DNA of 33,496 nucleotides, taken from contig DAOUUI010000008.1 in NCBI GenBank assembly GCA_030668225.1, forward strand, positions 1 through 33,496, given 5' to 3'. The stretch comes from Deltaproteobacteria bacterium. Lineage in GTDB: Bacteria > Desulfobacterota > Deferrimicrobia > Deferrimicrobiales > Deferrimicrobiaceae. The notes under the pieces were generated by a model, which was not told where the DNA came from, made no database searches, and saw only the letters and a program-made list of their open reading frames with translations. Made by a program: the position numbers and the translations under genes. Position 1 is the stretch's first letter. Every line of letters starts with the position of its first letter. Below, piece after piece: positions 22,663-31,917 of this stretch.

Positions 22663-25353
22663 GTGTCCGTTCCCCTCTTTCGCGCGGAGACCCTGCGGCC
22701 GGGACTGTCCGAGCGCGAACTCATCGACTACCTGAAATCGTACCTGTCCGGGACTTTGGACGCGGTGCGCGAGGAGCAGCGCGCCGGGTTCGCCGGGGGG
22801 ACCGACGCCTGCCGGAAGTACGCGGCCGCGATGGACAACGTGCTGCTCGCCCTCCACGACCGCGCCCGGGAAAAGTTCCTGTCGTCTTCCCCTGACCTGA
22901 AATACAAGATGGCGGTCATCGCCGTCGGCGGCTACGGCCGGCGGGAACTGTGCCCGAAATCGGACATCGACCTGCTCTTCCTCCATTCGTACAAGGTGGA
23001 CCCGTACGTCGAGGCGATGATGGAATGGATCCTGTACCCTCTCTGGGACCTGGGGCTCGACGTGGGGCACAGCGTCCGCAACGTCAAGGAGACGATCAGG
23101 ATGGCCACGGCGGACGACTCGATACGCACGGCGCTCCTGGATTTCCGTTTCCTCGCGGGGGACGAGACGTTCTTCCGGGAATCGGGCAGCGAGATCGAGA
23201 AATTCCTCCTCTTCAACAACTCCGACCGGTTCATCGGGAAGAAGCTCACGGAGATGCGGAACCGCCACGCGAAATACGGGGAGACGGTCTATGTGCTGGA
23301 GCCCAACGTCAAGGAGGGGAAGGGGGGATTGCGGGACCTTCACTCCGCCGTGTGGGTGGCCAGGGTCAAGTACAAGTGCCAAAACCTGATCGAGCTGCGC
23401 AACAAGGGAGTGGTCGGCGAAAAGACCGTCCGGGCGATCGAGCACGCCCAGGACTACCTTCTCCGGATCCGGAGCGAGCTTCACATCCTCGCGGGAAAGA
23501 AGTCCGACGTCCTCACCTTCGAGGTCCAGGACCAGATGGCCGGAGTCTTCGGGTACCGGGACCGCGGGAGGGACCTGGCGATGGAGCGTTTCATGCGAAC
23601 GTACTACATGAACGCCGCCGTCACCGTAAACCTGGCCGAGGAACTCCTGGAGCAGGTCGACCGGTATCTCATCGAGGGATTCAGGAAGCCCCTGTACTCC
23701 CTCCGGAAGAAGAAGATCGACGGCGTCGGGGTCCTCTACAAGGGGAAGCTGAGCCCCCTCCACGGCGTTTCGTTTTCGAAAGAGCCCCTGCGGATCCTCG
23801 AGTTCTTCCGGGCCATGCAGAAGACCCGTTCCGTCCCCACGGCGCTGGCCAAAAAGAACATCCAGCGTTCCCTTTCGGCCCTGGGACCCGAGTTTTCCCT
23901 GGACCCGAAGGCGGCGAAGCTGTTCCTGTCGATCCTGTCGGACCCTGACTACCTGCACGAGACCCTGCTTGCGATGCACGAGTGCCGGTTCCTGGGGAGG
24001 TACATCCCCGAGTTCGCCCCCCTTTCCTTCCGCGTGCAGCGGGACATCTATCACGTCTACACCGTCGATATTCACCTGATTCTCGCCGCGAGCATCCTTC
24101 CCGGCCTCGAGGAGAAAATCGGCCGCACCGAAGAGGAGGAGGAGTTTCTCGCCATCTACCGGACGATCCCGCGGAAGGACCTCCTGGCGCTCGCGATTCT
24201 TTGCCACGACATCGGGAAGGGGAAGGGGCACGGCCACTCCCGCATCGGCGCGGTGATCGTCGACCGCGTCGGGGAGCGCATGGGGCTTTCCCGGAGCGAG
24301 ATCGACGACCTGGTCTTCCTCGTGGAGCACCATCTCCTCATGGCGCACGTCTCCCAGCGCAGGGACATGCACGACATCGAGCTGATCATCGGATTCTGCG
24401 AGACGGCCAAGACCCCGGCCCGGCTCGACATGCTCTACCTCCTCACCTACGCCGACATGCGCGCCGTCGGCCCGGAGGTGTGGAGCCAGTGGAAGGCGAT
24501 GCTTCTGCTCGAGCTCTACGAGAAGGCGAAGAACGTCCTCGAGACCGGCAAGCTCAAGCGTCCGTTCGAGGAGCGGGCGAAGGAGCGCCGCGAGCAGGTC
24601 CACGAGATGCTCTCTGATCTTCCGCCCGAAGACGTCGCGGCATATCTTTCCCGGTTCGACGATCGGTATTTCCTGGGGACGCCCGACGACCGGTTCGCCT
24701 GGCACCTGCGCATTCTCTCCTCCTTCGACGGCGCCAACCCCCGGATCGAGTCGTTCGACACTCCCCAGTTCGGCACATCGGAAATGATCATCGTCTGCCT
24801 GGACCAGCACGGACTCTTCTCCAAGATCGCCGGCGTCCTGGCCTCCAACGGGATCAACATCCTGAACGCCACGATCACCACGTCGGACGACGGGGTGGCG
24901 CTGGACACCTTCTACGTGACCTACATGGGGAAGAGCGTACAGGCCTCCCCGAAGAAGGAGCGGGTGGCCGCCGACCTTTCCGCCGTCCTGCGCGGGGAGA
25001 CCCATGTCGAGGATCTGATCGCCGAGAGGAAGGAGACGCGGTTCGTCCGGGAGAAGGTGGCCAAGTTTCGCCCGACGCACGTGGTGTTCGACAACTCGGT
25101 CTCCTCCCGGTTCACCGTGGTCGACATCTTCACCTACGACCGCATCGGCCTCCTCTACGACATCACCCGCACGATCGCCGCCCTTGGGCTCGACATCGTC
25201 CTGTCGAAGATCTCCACGAAAGCCGACCAGGTGGCCGACGTCTTCTATCTCATGGACAAGGGCGGCAAGAAGATCATGCGCCTGGAACGGCTCGAGGAGA
25301 TCCGCCGTGCGCTGCTCGAGGCGATCGGCAACGGAACGGAAGCGGCCGGATGA
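22663..25353 (+). CDS. glnD: PII protein uridylyltransferase / uridylyl-removing enzyme
   Basis: 896 residues from a GTG after GGGAGAG. It senses glutamine and adds or removes UMP on PII proteins. Domains in order: nucleotidyltransferase with VGGYGRRELCPKSDIDLLF (89-103 core), the helical region, an HD hydrolase domain with CHDIGKGKGHGHSR (from about 514), then two ACT domains (about 707-790, LDQHGLFSKIAGVLASNGI; and 817-890, YDRIGLLYDITRTIAALGL). All catalytic motifs for both activities are kept. The length is typical. The stop overlaps the next gene (ATGA). No glnB or amtB lies nearby in the window. Confidence 0.96.
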   Translation: MSVPLFRAETLRPGLSERELIDYLKSYLSGTLDAVREEQRAGFAGGTDACRKYAAAMDNVLLALHDRAREKFLSSSPDLKYKMAVIAVGGYGRRELCPKSDIDLLFLHSYKVDPYVEAMMEWILYPLWDLGLDVGHSVRNVKETIRMATADDSIRTALLDFRFLAGDETFFRESGSEIEKFLLFNNSDRFIGKKLTEMRNRHAKYGETVYVLEPNVKEGKGGLRDLHSAVWVARVKYKCQNLIELRNKGVVGEKTVRAIEHAQDYLLRIRSELHILAGKKSDVLTFEVQDQMAGVFGYRDRGRDLAMERFMRTYYMNAAVTVNLAEELLEQVDRYLIEGFRKPLYSLRKKKIDGVGVLYKGKLSPLHGVSFSKEPLRILEFFRAMQKTRSVPTALAKKNIQRSLSALGPEFSLDPKAAKLFLSILSDPDYLHETLLAMHECRFLGRYIPEFAPLSFRVQRDIYHVYTVDIHLILAASILPGLEEKIGRTEEEEEFLAIYRTIPRKDLLALAILCHDIGKGKGHGHSRIGAVIVDRVGERMGLSRSEIDDLVFLVEHHLLMAHVSQRRDMHDIELIIGFCETAKTPARLDMLYLLTYADMRAVGPEVWSQWKAMLLLELYEKAKNVLETGKLKRPFEERAKERREQVHEMLSDLPPEDVAAYLSRFDDRYFLGTPDDRFAWHLRILSSFDGANPRIESFDTPQFGTSEMIIVCLDQHGLFSKIAGVLASNGINILNATITTSDDGVALDTFYVTYMGKSVQASPKKERVAADLSAVLRGETHVEDLIAERKETRFVREKVAKFRPTHVVFDNSVSSRFTVVDIFTYDRIGLLYDITRTIAALGLDIVLSKISTKADQVADVFYLMDKGGKKIMRLERLEEIRRALLEAIGNGTEAAG

Positions 25354-25895
25354 AGGCCGGGATCCTGTCCGACTCGCACGACCAGAGAAGCCTCGCCGAA
25401 GACGCCCTCGCCCTCTTCCGGGAGGAGGGTGTCGGCGTGATCGTGCATCTTGGCGACGTCTGCCTTCCCGAAACGATTTTCGCGTTCCGCGCGTGCGGGA
25501 TCCCGCTGATCGGCGTCTACGGGAACAACGACTACGACAGGGAAGGGCTTAAGGCCGTCTCCGGCGACGCGTTCCACCCGGGGCCCCACACGCAGGAGAT
25601 CCACGGGAGGAAGGTCCTCATGGCCCACTCCTTCGACGAGCTCCAGGAGGAGATCGGCGAGGGCGGCAAGTTCGACCTGGTCCTCTTCGGGCACACGCAC
25701 CGGCCGCTGACGATGCGCATCGGGCGGGCCCTGATCATGAACCCCGGCGAGGCGTGCGGGTTCCTGAGCGGAAAGCCGACCTGCGCCGTGATCGATCTCG
25801 ACACGATGGAGGGGAGCATCCGCGAAATCCCGACCGCCCTCGCGGAGGAGGCGAATCTTCCGGGGGACGCCGCCCTGCAGCCCCGGAAGCGGTAG
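25350..25895 (+). CDS. YfcE/MJ0936-family metallophosphodiesterase
   Basis: 181 residues, ATG overlapping the glnD stop by 4 bases. A compact cytoplasmic calcineurin-like enzyme: SDSHD, HLGDVC, YGNNDYD, MAHS and GHTHRPL, all metal-ligand motifs in the family order. The family cleaves small phosphodiesters in vitro (for example bis-p-nitrophenyl phosphate); physiological substrates are mostly unknown. There is no signal peptide, unlike the secreted phosphoesterase at 1710-2717, and the two are only distantly alike. Translational coupling to glnD suggests shared expression rather than shared function. Confidence 0.88.
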   Translation: MKAGILSDSHDQRSLAEDALALFREEGVGVIVHLGDVCLPETIFAFRACGIPLIGVYGNNDYDREGLKAVSGDAFHPGPHTQEIHGRKVLMAHSFDELQEEIGEGGKFDLVLFGHTHRPLTMRIGRALIMNPGEACGFLSGKPTCAVIDLDTMEGSIREIPTALAEEANLPGDAALQPRKR

Positions 25896-25901
25896 ACGGC
25901 C

Positions 25902-26795
<894 letters not shown>

Positions 26796-26801
26796 GCGAC
26801 C

Positions 26802-26826
26802 GTGGAAGTCATCACGACCCACTTCA
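26802..26826 (+). repeat. Displaced 5' end of the DHH fusion gene (left copy of imperfect direct repeat)
   Basis: These 25 bases match 27484-27508, the start of the DHH fusion gene, at 21 of 25 positions. The left copy begins GTG and reads V-E-V-I-T-T-H-F; the right begins ATG and reads M-D-V-I-T-T-H-I. Differences fall at the start-codon base, two third positions (one synonymous) and one substitution. GGGGG 9 bases upstream could serve as its Shine-Dalgarno, six bases after the xer stop. It now leads only to a 39-codon frame. Confidence 0.7.
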
Positions 26827-26853
26827 CATCCTTTCATTATCAAGGGGAGAACT

Positions 26854-27366
26854 ATGAATTGGTTTGTTTGGCTCTTTCTGTTTTTCGTTTTGATGTTTAT
26901 CGTTTTGGACAGGTACGGTAGAAAATACAATCCAACGATGTTTCCCCGGAAAGACCTTTCTCCCGGAACCGACCCGATCATGATCAAAGGAAACGGGGAG
27001 TATCAGTTGGAGGTAGTCGTGGAATCCCGCTATCAGGACGCGCTTGAGGAGATATGCGGCCCCCGCACCGATGAGGGGGTAGAAAAAACTGCAATTGCAA
27101 CGATCGTATTCGAGGACGACAACCCCAAGGATAACCTCGCTGTGAGGATCGACATCGAGGGGAAAACAGTCGGACATCTCAGTAAACCTTTTGCCCGACT
27201 CATTCGGGAGACAATGGCGGAAAAGGGGTACGCAGGTGTTACCAGGAATTGTGCCGCGATGATACGCGGGGGATGGGATCGCGGGAAAGGTGACAAGGGA
27301 AATTTCGGAGTCAGGCTCGACTTCCCGCTGTACGATTCAAAAAAAGGAGAGCGGCCCCCCGGTTGA
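26854..27366 (+). CDS. Membrane-anchored HIRAN-like protein
   Basis: 170 residues, ATG after AGGGGAGAACT. An N-terminal hydrophobic helix (residues 3-18, WFVWLFLFFVLMFIVL) is followed by a basic stretch (DRYGRKYNP), giving an anchor with the rest probably in the cytoplasm. Residues 50-120 (EYQLEVVVESRYQDAL, then IVFEDDNPKDNLAVRIDIEG and KTVGHLSK) resemble HIRAN-type small beta-barrels, which bind DNA ends or occur in unknown roles. The tail has GGWDRGKGDKGNFGVRLDFP. The HIRAN match is by eye. AT-richer codon use than its neighbours, and its place between the split copies of the next gene's start, suggest it arrived by transfer. Confidence 0.65.
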   Translation: MNWFVWLFLFFVLMFIVLDRYGRKYNPTMFPRKDLSPGTDPIMIKGNGEYQLEVVVESRYQDALEEICGPRTDEGVEKTAIATIVFEDDNPKDNLAVRIDIEGKTVGHLSKPFARLIRETMAEKGYAGVTRNCAAMIRGGWDRGKGDKGNFGVRLDFPLYDSKKGERPPG

Positions 27367-27448
27367 GCCGACAACCGGAGTACTGCGCAACGATAGGCTA
27401 TTTTAAGTCCAGTCCTGTCAGAGAATGTCGAAAAAAGAAGATAGCGAC

Positions 27449-27477
27449 TTGTAACGTGTCGTAAAATCAAGTACTTT
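27449..27477 (+). promoter_or_regulatory. Candidate promoter placing the transcript start at the DHH gene ATG
   Basis: TTGTAA (27449-27454), exactly 17 bases, TACTTT (27472-27477). Seven bases beyond the -10 is the A of the ATG at 27484. No Shine-Dalgarno-like sequence lies before that ATG, so the mRNA may be leaderless. The -10 match is modest (3/6). Confidence 0.35.
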
Positions 27478-27483
27478 TTACTT

Positions 27484-30117
27484 ATGGACGTCATAACGAC
27501 CCACATCAACGCGGACTTCGACACGATCGGCTCCATGCTGGCGGCCCGCAAACTTTACCCGAATGCCGTCCTGGTGCTCCCGGGCTCGAAGGAGGAGACG
27601 GTGAAGGGGTTCCTCCTCCAGTCGGCCCTCTACGCGCTCGAGATGAAGAAGCTCCGGGAAATCGACCTGTCGAAGGTGACCCGGCTGATCCTCGTCGACA
27701 TCCGGAACTCCTCGCGGATCGGCCCTTTCCGGGCCCTGATCGGCAAGCCCGGCGTGGACGTCCACGTCTACGACCACCACCCGGAAGAAGATGCCGACAT
27801 CCGCGGCAGCGTGGAGGTGATCAAAAACGTCGGCTCGACGACGACGATCCTCGTGGAGATCCTGAAAGAGCGGCAGATCCCGATCACGTCGGACGAGGCC
27901 ACGGTGATGATGCTCGGGATCTACGAGGACACGGGGTCGCTCTCCTTTCCCTCGACCACGGTCGAGGACTACCTGGCCGCGGCGCACCTGAAAAGTTGCG
28001 GGGCCAACCTCGGATCGGTGGCGGACATCCTCGCCAAGGATTTCACCGCGGAGCAGATCTCTCTCCTGTACGACCTCATCCAGGGGTCGAAGGCGTACAC
28101 CATCCACGGCGTCGAGGTGGTCATCGCGGAGGCCCGCCGGGAGCAGTACGTGGGGGACCTTGCCGTCCTCGTCCACAAGCTGCGCGACATGGAGGCGGTA
28201 AGCGTCCTGTTCGCCGTCTGCCAGATGGGGGACCGCGTCGTGCTCGTTGCCCGGAGCCGCAAGCCCGAGGTGGACGCCGGGGCGCTGATGCGCGAGTTCG
28301 GCGGCGGCGGGCACCACTACGCGGCATCTGCCACCGTCAAGAACGCCACGATCTTCCAGGTCCGGGAGAGGATCCTGCACACGCTCGCCGAGAAGATCAT
28401 CCCGCGGCGCACCGCGGCCGACCTCATGGCCTCCCCCGTCCGCCACGGTTTAGTCGAGAACACGATGACCGACATCCACTATCTCCTCACCCGCTACAAC
28501 ATCAACGTCGTGCCGATATTCCGGAAGGAAGAGCCCGTCGGCATCATCACGAGGCAGATCGTAGAAAAGGCGCTATTTCATGGACTTGGAAGCGAAAGTG
28601 TCGAGGAATACATGAACACCGATTTCGACACCATCGGGCCGCAGGAAGGGATCGAGCGAGTCCAGGAGATCATCATCGGGAAGAACCAGCGGCTGATCCC
28701 GGTCGTCTCGGACGGCAAGGTGACGGGAATCATCACCCGGACCGGGTTCCTGCGGTTCCTCCACGACGTAAGGGACGTGGTGCAGCCGGGCCCCGAGGAC
28801 GACATCCCCGCCGAAGGGTTGCTCGCCCGGAAGAAGCTCATCCACAACCTGATGCAGGAGCTCCTCCCGGTACGGGTGTTCGACCTGCTGGCCGGGGCGG
28901 GGGAGGTGGCGGAGCGGCTCGGCATGAAGGCCTACGTCGTCGGGGGGTTCGTGCGGGATCTCGTCATGCGACACCACAACACCGACGCCGACATCGTGGT
29001 CGAGGGGGACGGGATCGCCTTCGCGGAGGCTTTCTCGCAGGAGTACCCGTGCCGGGTGCGCCCTCACCACAAGTTCGGCACGGCGGTCCTCGTCTTCCCG
29101 GACGGCTACAAGGTCGACGTCGCCACGGCCCGGGTGGAGTACTACCGGGAGCCGGCGGCCCTGCCCACCGTGGAGTACAGCAGCCTGAAGCTCGACCTGT
29201 ACCGCCGGGACTTCACCATCAACACCCTGGCCGTGCGCCTGAACCCCGGCGTGTTCGGGGAGTTGATCGACTTCTTCGGGGCCCAGCGCGACATCAAGGA
29301 AAGGGTGCTGCGCATCCTGCACTCCCTGTCCTTTGTCGAGGACCCGTCCCGAATCCTTCGGGCCATGCGGTTCGAGCGCCGTTTCGGGTTCGCCATCGGG
29401 CGGCACACCCAGAACCTCATCCGCAACACCGTCCGCCTCGATCTGATCGAGAGGCTGCCCAAGCCCAGGCTCTTCAGCGAACTGGAGCTGATCCTGAAGG
29501 AGGAGGAGCCCGTCGGAATCCTGAAAAGGCTTGCCTCCTTCGGCATCGGCCCCTCCATCCACCCGAAGATCACCCTGGACAAGGCCCAGATCGCCCTGCT
29601 GGAGGAGACCTCCGAGATCCTCGTCTGGTTCTCCCTCCTCTTCCTGGAGGAGAAAGTGGAGAGGTGGGCGGTCCTGTTTCTGTCGCTTCTCAACCCCCTG
29701 TCCCCCGAGGAGGCGAAAAAGTTCGCCGCCGTCCTGGGGGTCGGACGATGGCTTCGGGGATGGGTCCGCTACGCCAAGGACGATGCGACCGACATCACCC
29801 ACCGGCTCCTGTCCGCGCGGGTCGTTTCCCGAAAGTTCGTCTACGACTGCCTGAGCCCGCTTCCGAACGAGGTAATCCTTTACCTCATGGCAAAGGCAAA
29901 AAACAACGATATTAAAAGATATATTTCCCTCTATTTCACGCAGCTCAAGTACGTGCGGCCGATTTCCACGGGGAGGGACCTCCAGGCACTCGGATACCCG
30001 CCCGGCCCCCTCTACAAGGAGATCCTGGACGAGATTCTCGAAAGGAAGTTCGTGGGGGAACTGCGCACGAAGGCGGACGAGACGTCGTTTGTCCTTTCGC
30101 ACTTCCCGAAATCGTAA
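27484..30117 (+). CDS. DHH phosphoesterase - CBS - CBS - tRNA nucleotidyltransferase/poly(A) polymerase fusion
   Basis: 877 residues. DHH domain: HINADFDTIGS (7-17), Asp72 in LVDIRNS, DHH at 97-99 and YEDTG (147-151). DHHA1 follows with GGGGHHYAAS from about 273. Two CBS domains lie at about 313-370 and 374-430, possibly sensing adenine nucleotides. The C-terminal half is a class II polymerase-beta-type nucleotidyltransferase: AYVVGGFVRDLV (483-494), DAD catalytic Asps, RRDFTINTLA, then the RNA-binding helices. All active-site motifs for both halves are present. The C-terminal half is probably an A-adding or CCA-adding enzyme or poly(A) polymerase; the DHH half may hydrolyse short RNA or cyclic dinucleotides. 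Similar fusions are known in Geobacter-like bacteria. Its 5' end is duplicated upstream. Confidence 0.9.
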   Translation: MDVITTHINADFDTIGSMLAARKLYPNAVLVLPGSKEETVKGFLLQSALYALEMKKLREIDLSKVTRLILVDIRNSSRIGPFRALIGKPGVDVHVYDHHPEEDADIRGSVEVIKNVGSTTTILVEILKERQIPITSDEATVMMLGIYEDTGSLSFPSTTVEDYLAAAHLKSCGANLGSVADILAKDFTAEQISLLYDLIQGSKAYTIHGVEVVIAEARREQYVGDLAVLVHKLRDMEAVSVLFAVCQMGDRVVLVARSRKPEVDAGALMREFGGGGHHYAASATVKNATIFQVRERILHTLAEKIIPRRTAADLMASPVRHGLVENTMTDIHYLLTRYNINVVPIFRKEEPVGIITRQIVEKALFHGLGSESVEEYMNTDFDTIGPQEGIERVQEIIIGKNQRLIPVVSDGKVTGIITRTGFLRFLHDVRDVVQPGPEDDIPAEGLLARKKLIHNLMQELLPVRVFDLLAGAGEVAERLGMKAYVVGGFVRDLVMRHHNTDADIVVEGDGIAFAEAFSQEYPCRVRPHHKFGTAVLVFPDGYKVDVATARVEYYREPAALPTVEYSSLKLDLYRRDFTINTLAVRLNPGVFGELIDFFGAQRDIKERVLRILHSLSFVEDPSRILRAMRFERRFGFAIGRHTQNLIRNTVRLDLIERLPKPRLFSELELILKEEEPVGILKRLASFGIGPSIHPKITLDKAQIALLEETSEILVWFSLLFLEEKVERWAVLFLSLLNPLSPEEAKKFAAVLGVGRWLRGWVRYAKDDATDITHRLLSARVVSRKFVYDCLSPLPNEVILYLMAKAKNNDIKRYISLYFTQLKYVRPISTGRDLQALGYPPGPLYKEILDEILERKFVGELRTKADETSFVLSHFPKS

Positions 30118-30122
30118 ACCTT

Positions 30123-30143
30123 GGGCGCATCCTCCTTGCGCTC
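30123..30143 (+). terminator. Hairpin after the DHH fusion gene
   Basis: GGGCGCA (30123-30129) pairs with TGCGCTC (30137-30143) over 7 bp including one G-U, with loop TCCTCCT. It lies 5 bases after the stop codon. No T-run follows, so its role as a terminator is doubtful. Confidence 0.3.
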
Positions 30144-30206
30144 CCATCGCCCGCTTGTCCCTTCGATCTGATAAGATATTTCTTTTCAAAAGAGAGGAAT
30201 TTTCGA

Positions 30207-30923
30207 TTGGGCGACATCGGTTCGTTTCTTCAGACGATCTCTATCCAGGCGCTCCCGCTTGTGTTCGCCATCACCTTCCACGAGGCGGCGCACGGGTACG
30301 TGGCGTTCAAAAAAGGAGACCCGACCGCGCAGATGCTCGGCCGGGTGACGCTGAACCCTCTTGCCCACATCGATCCCGTAGGCACGATTATCCTCCCCGC
30401 GTTCCTCATCCTGACCAGCAGCCCGCTCCTGTTCGGGTGGGCCAAGCCGGTCCCCGTGAACTTCCGGCTCCTTCGGGACCAGAAGCGCGACCCGATCTAC
30501 GTCGCCTCGGCCGGGGTGGTGACGAATCTCGCACTTGCCGCCGTCTCGGGGCTCCTCTTCCGGTTCATCGGGTTCGTAGATCCCTATGCCATCCAGAAGG
30601 CGCTTTACCAGGGGTTGTCAGCCCAGGCGGACAGCGCCTCCCAGATGGTCTTCATCCCCGTGGCTCTTATGTGCGTGGCGTCGATCAAGTGGAACGTCCT
30701 GCTGGCGATCTTCAACATGATCCCCATCCCTCCCCTGGACGGGGGGAGGATCGCCGTGGGGCTCCTCCCGTACGGCCCCTCCCAGAAGCTCGCCTCGATC
30801 GAGCGGTACGGAATTATCATCGTCATCGCGCTGTTCATGTTCGACCCGTTTGGTATAATCCGGGGAATCATCTACCCCATAATGAACCTGCTCTTCGCAA
30901 TCTTCCTGGGTGGATTACCGTAA
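30207..30923 (+). CDS. Site-2-protease-type M50 metallopeptidase, membrane
   Basis: 238 residues from a TTG, with AGAGAGGAA about 8 bases upstream. A polytopic inner-membrane protease of the minimal M50B type: zinc site HEAAH (25-29) in the first helix and the third ligand in NMIPIPPLDGGR (Asp178). At least four hydrophobic segments are visible, including YVASAGVVTNLALAAVSGLL and GIIIVIALFMF. There is no PDZ or CBS domain, so this is the short YwhC-like form rather than RseP. Substrates are unknown. It precedes trpS by 13 bases, a pairing seen in many bacteria. A promoter for trpS lies near its 3' end. Confidence 0.9.
   Translation: MGDIGSFLQTISIQALPLVFAITFHEAAHGYVAFKKGDPTAQMLGRVTLNPLAHIDPVGTIILPAFLILTSSPLLFGWAKPVPVNFRLLRDQKRDPIYVASAGVVTNLALAAVSGLLFRFIGFVDPYAIQKALYQGLSAQADSASQMVFIPVALMCVASIKWNVLLAIFNMIPIPPLDGGRIAVGLLPYGPSQKLASIERYGIIIVIALFMFDPFGIIRGIIYPIMNLLFAIFLGGLP
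30851..30859 (+). promoter_or_regulatory. Extended -10 promoter for trpS-scpA-scpB
   Basis: TGGTATAAT at 30851-30859 is a perfect extended -10 (TGnTATAAT) inside the 3' end of the M50 gene. No good -35 is present, as is usual for this class. Transcription would begin about 70 bases before trpS. Confidence 0.45.
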
Positions 30924-30936
30924 AGGGGGAACTTTC

Positions 30937-31917
30937 GTGCGCAAGCGGGCATTGAGCGGCATGCGGCCGAGCGGCAAGCTGCACCTCGGGCACTATCTGG
31001 GCGCTCTCGTGAACTGGAGAGATCTTCAGAAGGAGAACGACTGCTTCTACTTCGTGGCCGACTGGCATGCGCTTACCACGGAGTACGACCGCACGGAGAT
31101 CATCAGGGACAGCATCGACGACATGGTCATCGACTGGATGGCGTCGGGGATCGACCCGAAGCAGTCCACGATCTTCATACAGAGCCACGTGCCCGAACAC
31201 GCCGAGCTGCACCTGCTTCTGTCCATGATCACCCCGCTGCCGTGGCTGGAGCGCAACCCCACCTACAAGGAGCAGCTGCGCGAGCAGGCGTCGCGGGACC
31301 TGCAGACCTACGGGTTCCTGGGATACCCCGTCCTGCAGGCGGCAGACATCCTGATGTACGACGCGTCCCTTGTGCCCGTAGGGATCGACCAGGTTCCGCA
31401 CCTGGAGCTGACAAGAGAGATCGCCCGCCGGTTCAACTTCCTCTACCGGGAAGTCCTGGCCATCCCCGAGGCGTACCTTACGGAGACGCCCAAGATCCTG
31501 GGGACCGACAACCGGAAGATGAGCAAGACGTACGACAACGCGATCCTTCTGTCCGATTCCGCGCAAGAAGTCTGGGCGAAGGTCAAGCCGATGGTGACCG
31601 ACCCGGCCCGCATGCGGCGGACCGACCCGGGCAACCCGGAAATCTGCAACATCTTTTCGTACCACAAGATCTTTTCCACCCCGGAGACGATCGGGAAGGT
31701 GGACGTGGGCTGCCGCACCGCGGGGATCGGCTGCATCGAGTGCAAGAAGTGGATGAGCGAGCACATGGAGAAGGTGCTGGCCCCCATCCGCGAGCGCAGG
31801 AAAGAGATCGTCGATAGCGGCGTCTCCGTGCGGGACCTCTTGAAGGAAGGAACGGAGCGGGCGAAGGATGTGGCGACAAAGAAGATGAAAGAGGTGCGCG
31901 ACGCTGTCCGAATTTGA
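30937..31917 (+). CDS. trpS: Tryptophanyl-tRNA synthetase
   Basis: 326 residues from a GTG after AGGGGGA at 6 bases. Class I synthetase that charges tRNA-Trp. The HIGH-type motif is GMRPSGKLHLGHYLGAL, and the KMSKS-type motif is KMSKTYDNAI (from residue 194). GYPVLQAADILMYDA and VPVGIDQVPHLELTREIA form the Trp/ATP pocket. GCIECKKWMSEHM near the C-terminus is usual for the bacterial form. No T-box or trp leader is seen upstream. Its final 14 bases overlap scpA. Confidence 0.96.
   Translation: MRKRALSGMRPSGKLHLGHYLGALVNWRDLQKENDCFYFVADWHALTTEYDRTEIIRDSIDDMVIDWMASGIDPKQSTIFIQSHVPEHAELHLLLSMITPLPWLERNPTYKEQLREQASRDLQTYGFLGYPVLQAADILMYDASLVPVGIDQVPHLELTREIARRFNFLYREVLAIPEAYLTETPKILGTDNRKMSKTYDNAILLSDSAQEVWAKVKPMVTDPARMRRTDPGNPEICNIFSYHKIFSTPETIGKVDVGCRTAGIGCIECKKWMSEHMEKVLAPIRERRKEIVDSGVSVRDLLKEGTERAKDVATKKMKEVRDAVRI

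Larger units (their letters stand above)
26827..27483 (+). mobile_element. Candidate small insertion at the 5' end of the DHH fusion gene
   Basis: About 657 bases of visibly lower GC lie between the two diverged copies of the DHH gene start (26802-26826 and 27484-27508). The segment carries one gene (26854-27366), then about 117 non-coding bases with a promoter-like sequence and a small inverted repeat (AAGTA/TACTT, 27469-27483) abutting the new start codon. It encodes no recombinase or transposase. The exact ends are uncertain, since the crossover could lie anywhere inside the repeated start. Confidence 0.45.

Noticed and set aside
22531-25080. Long antisense frame (849 codons) opposite glnD
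   Set aside because: Same shadow effect; glnD on the plus strand has all its domains and catalytic motifs.
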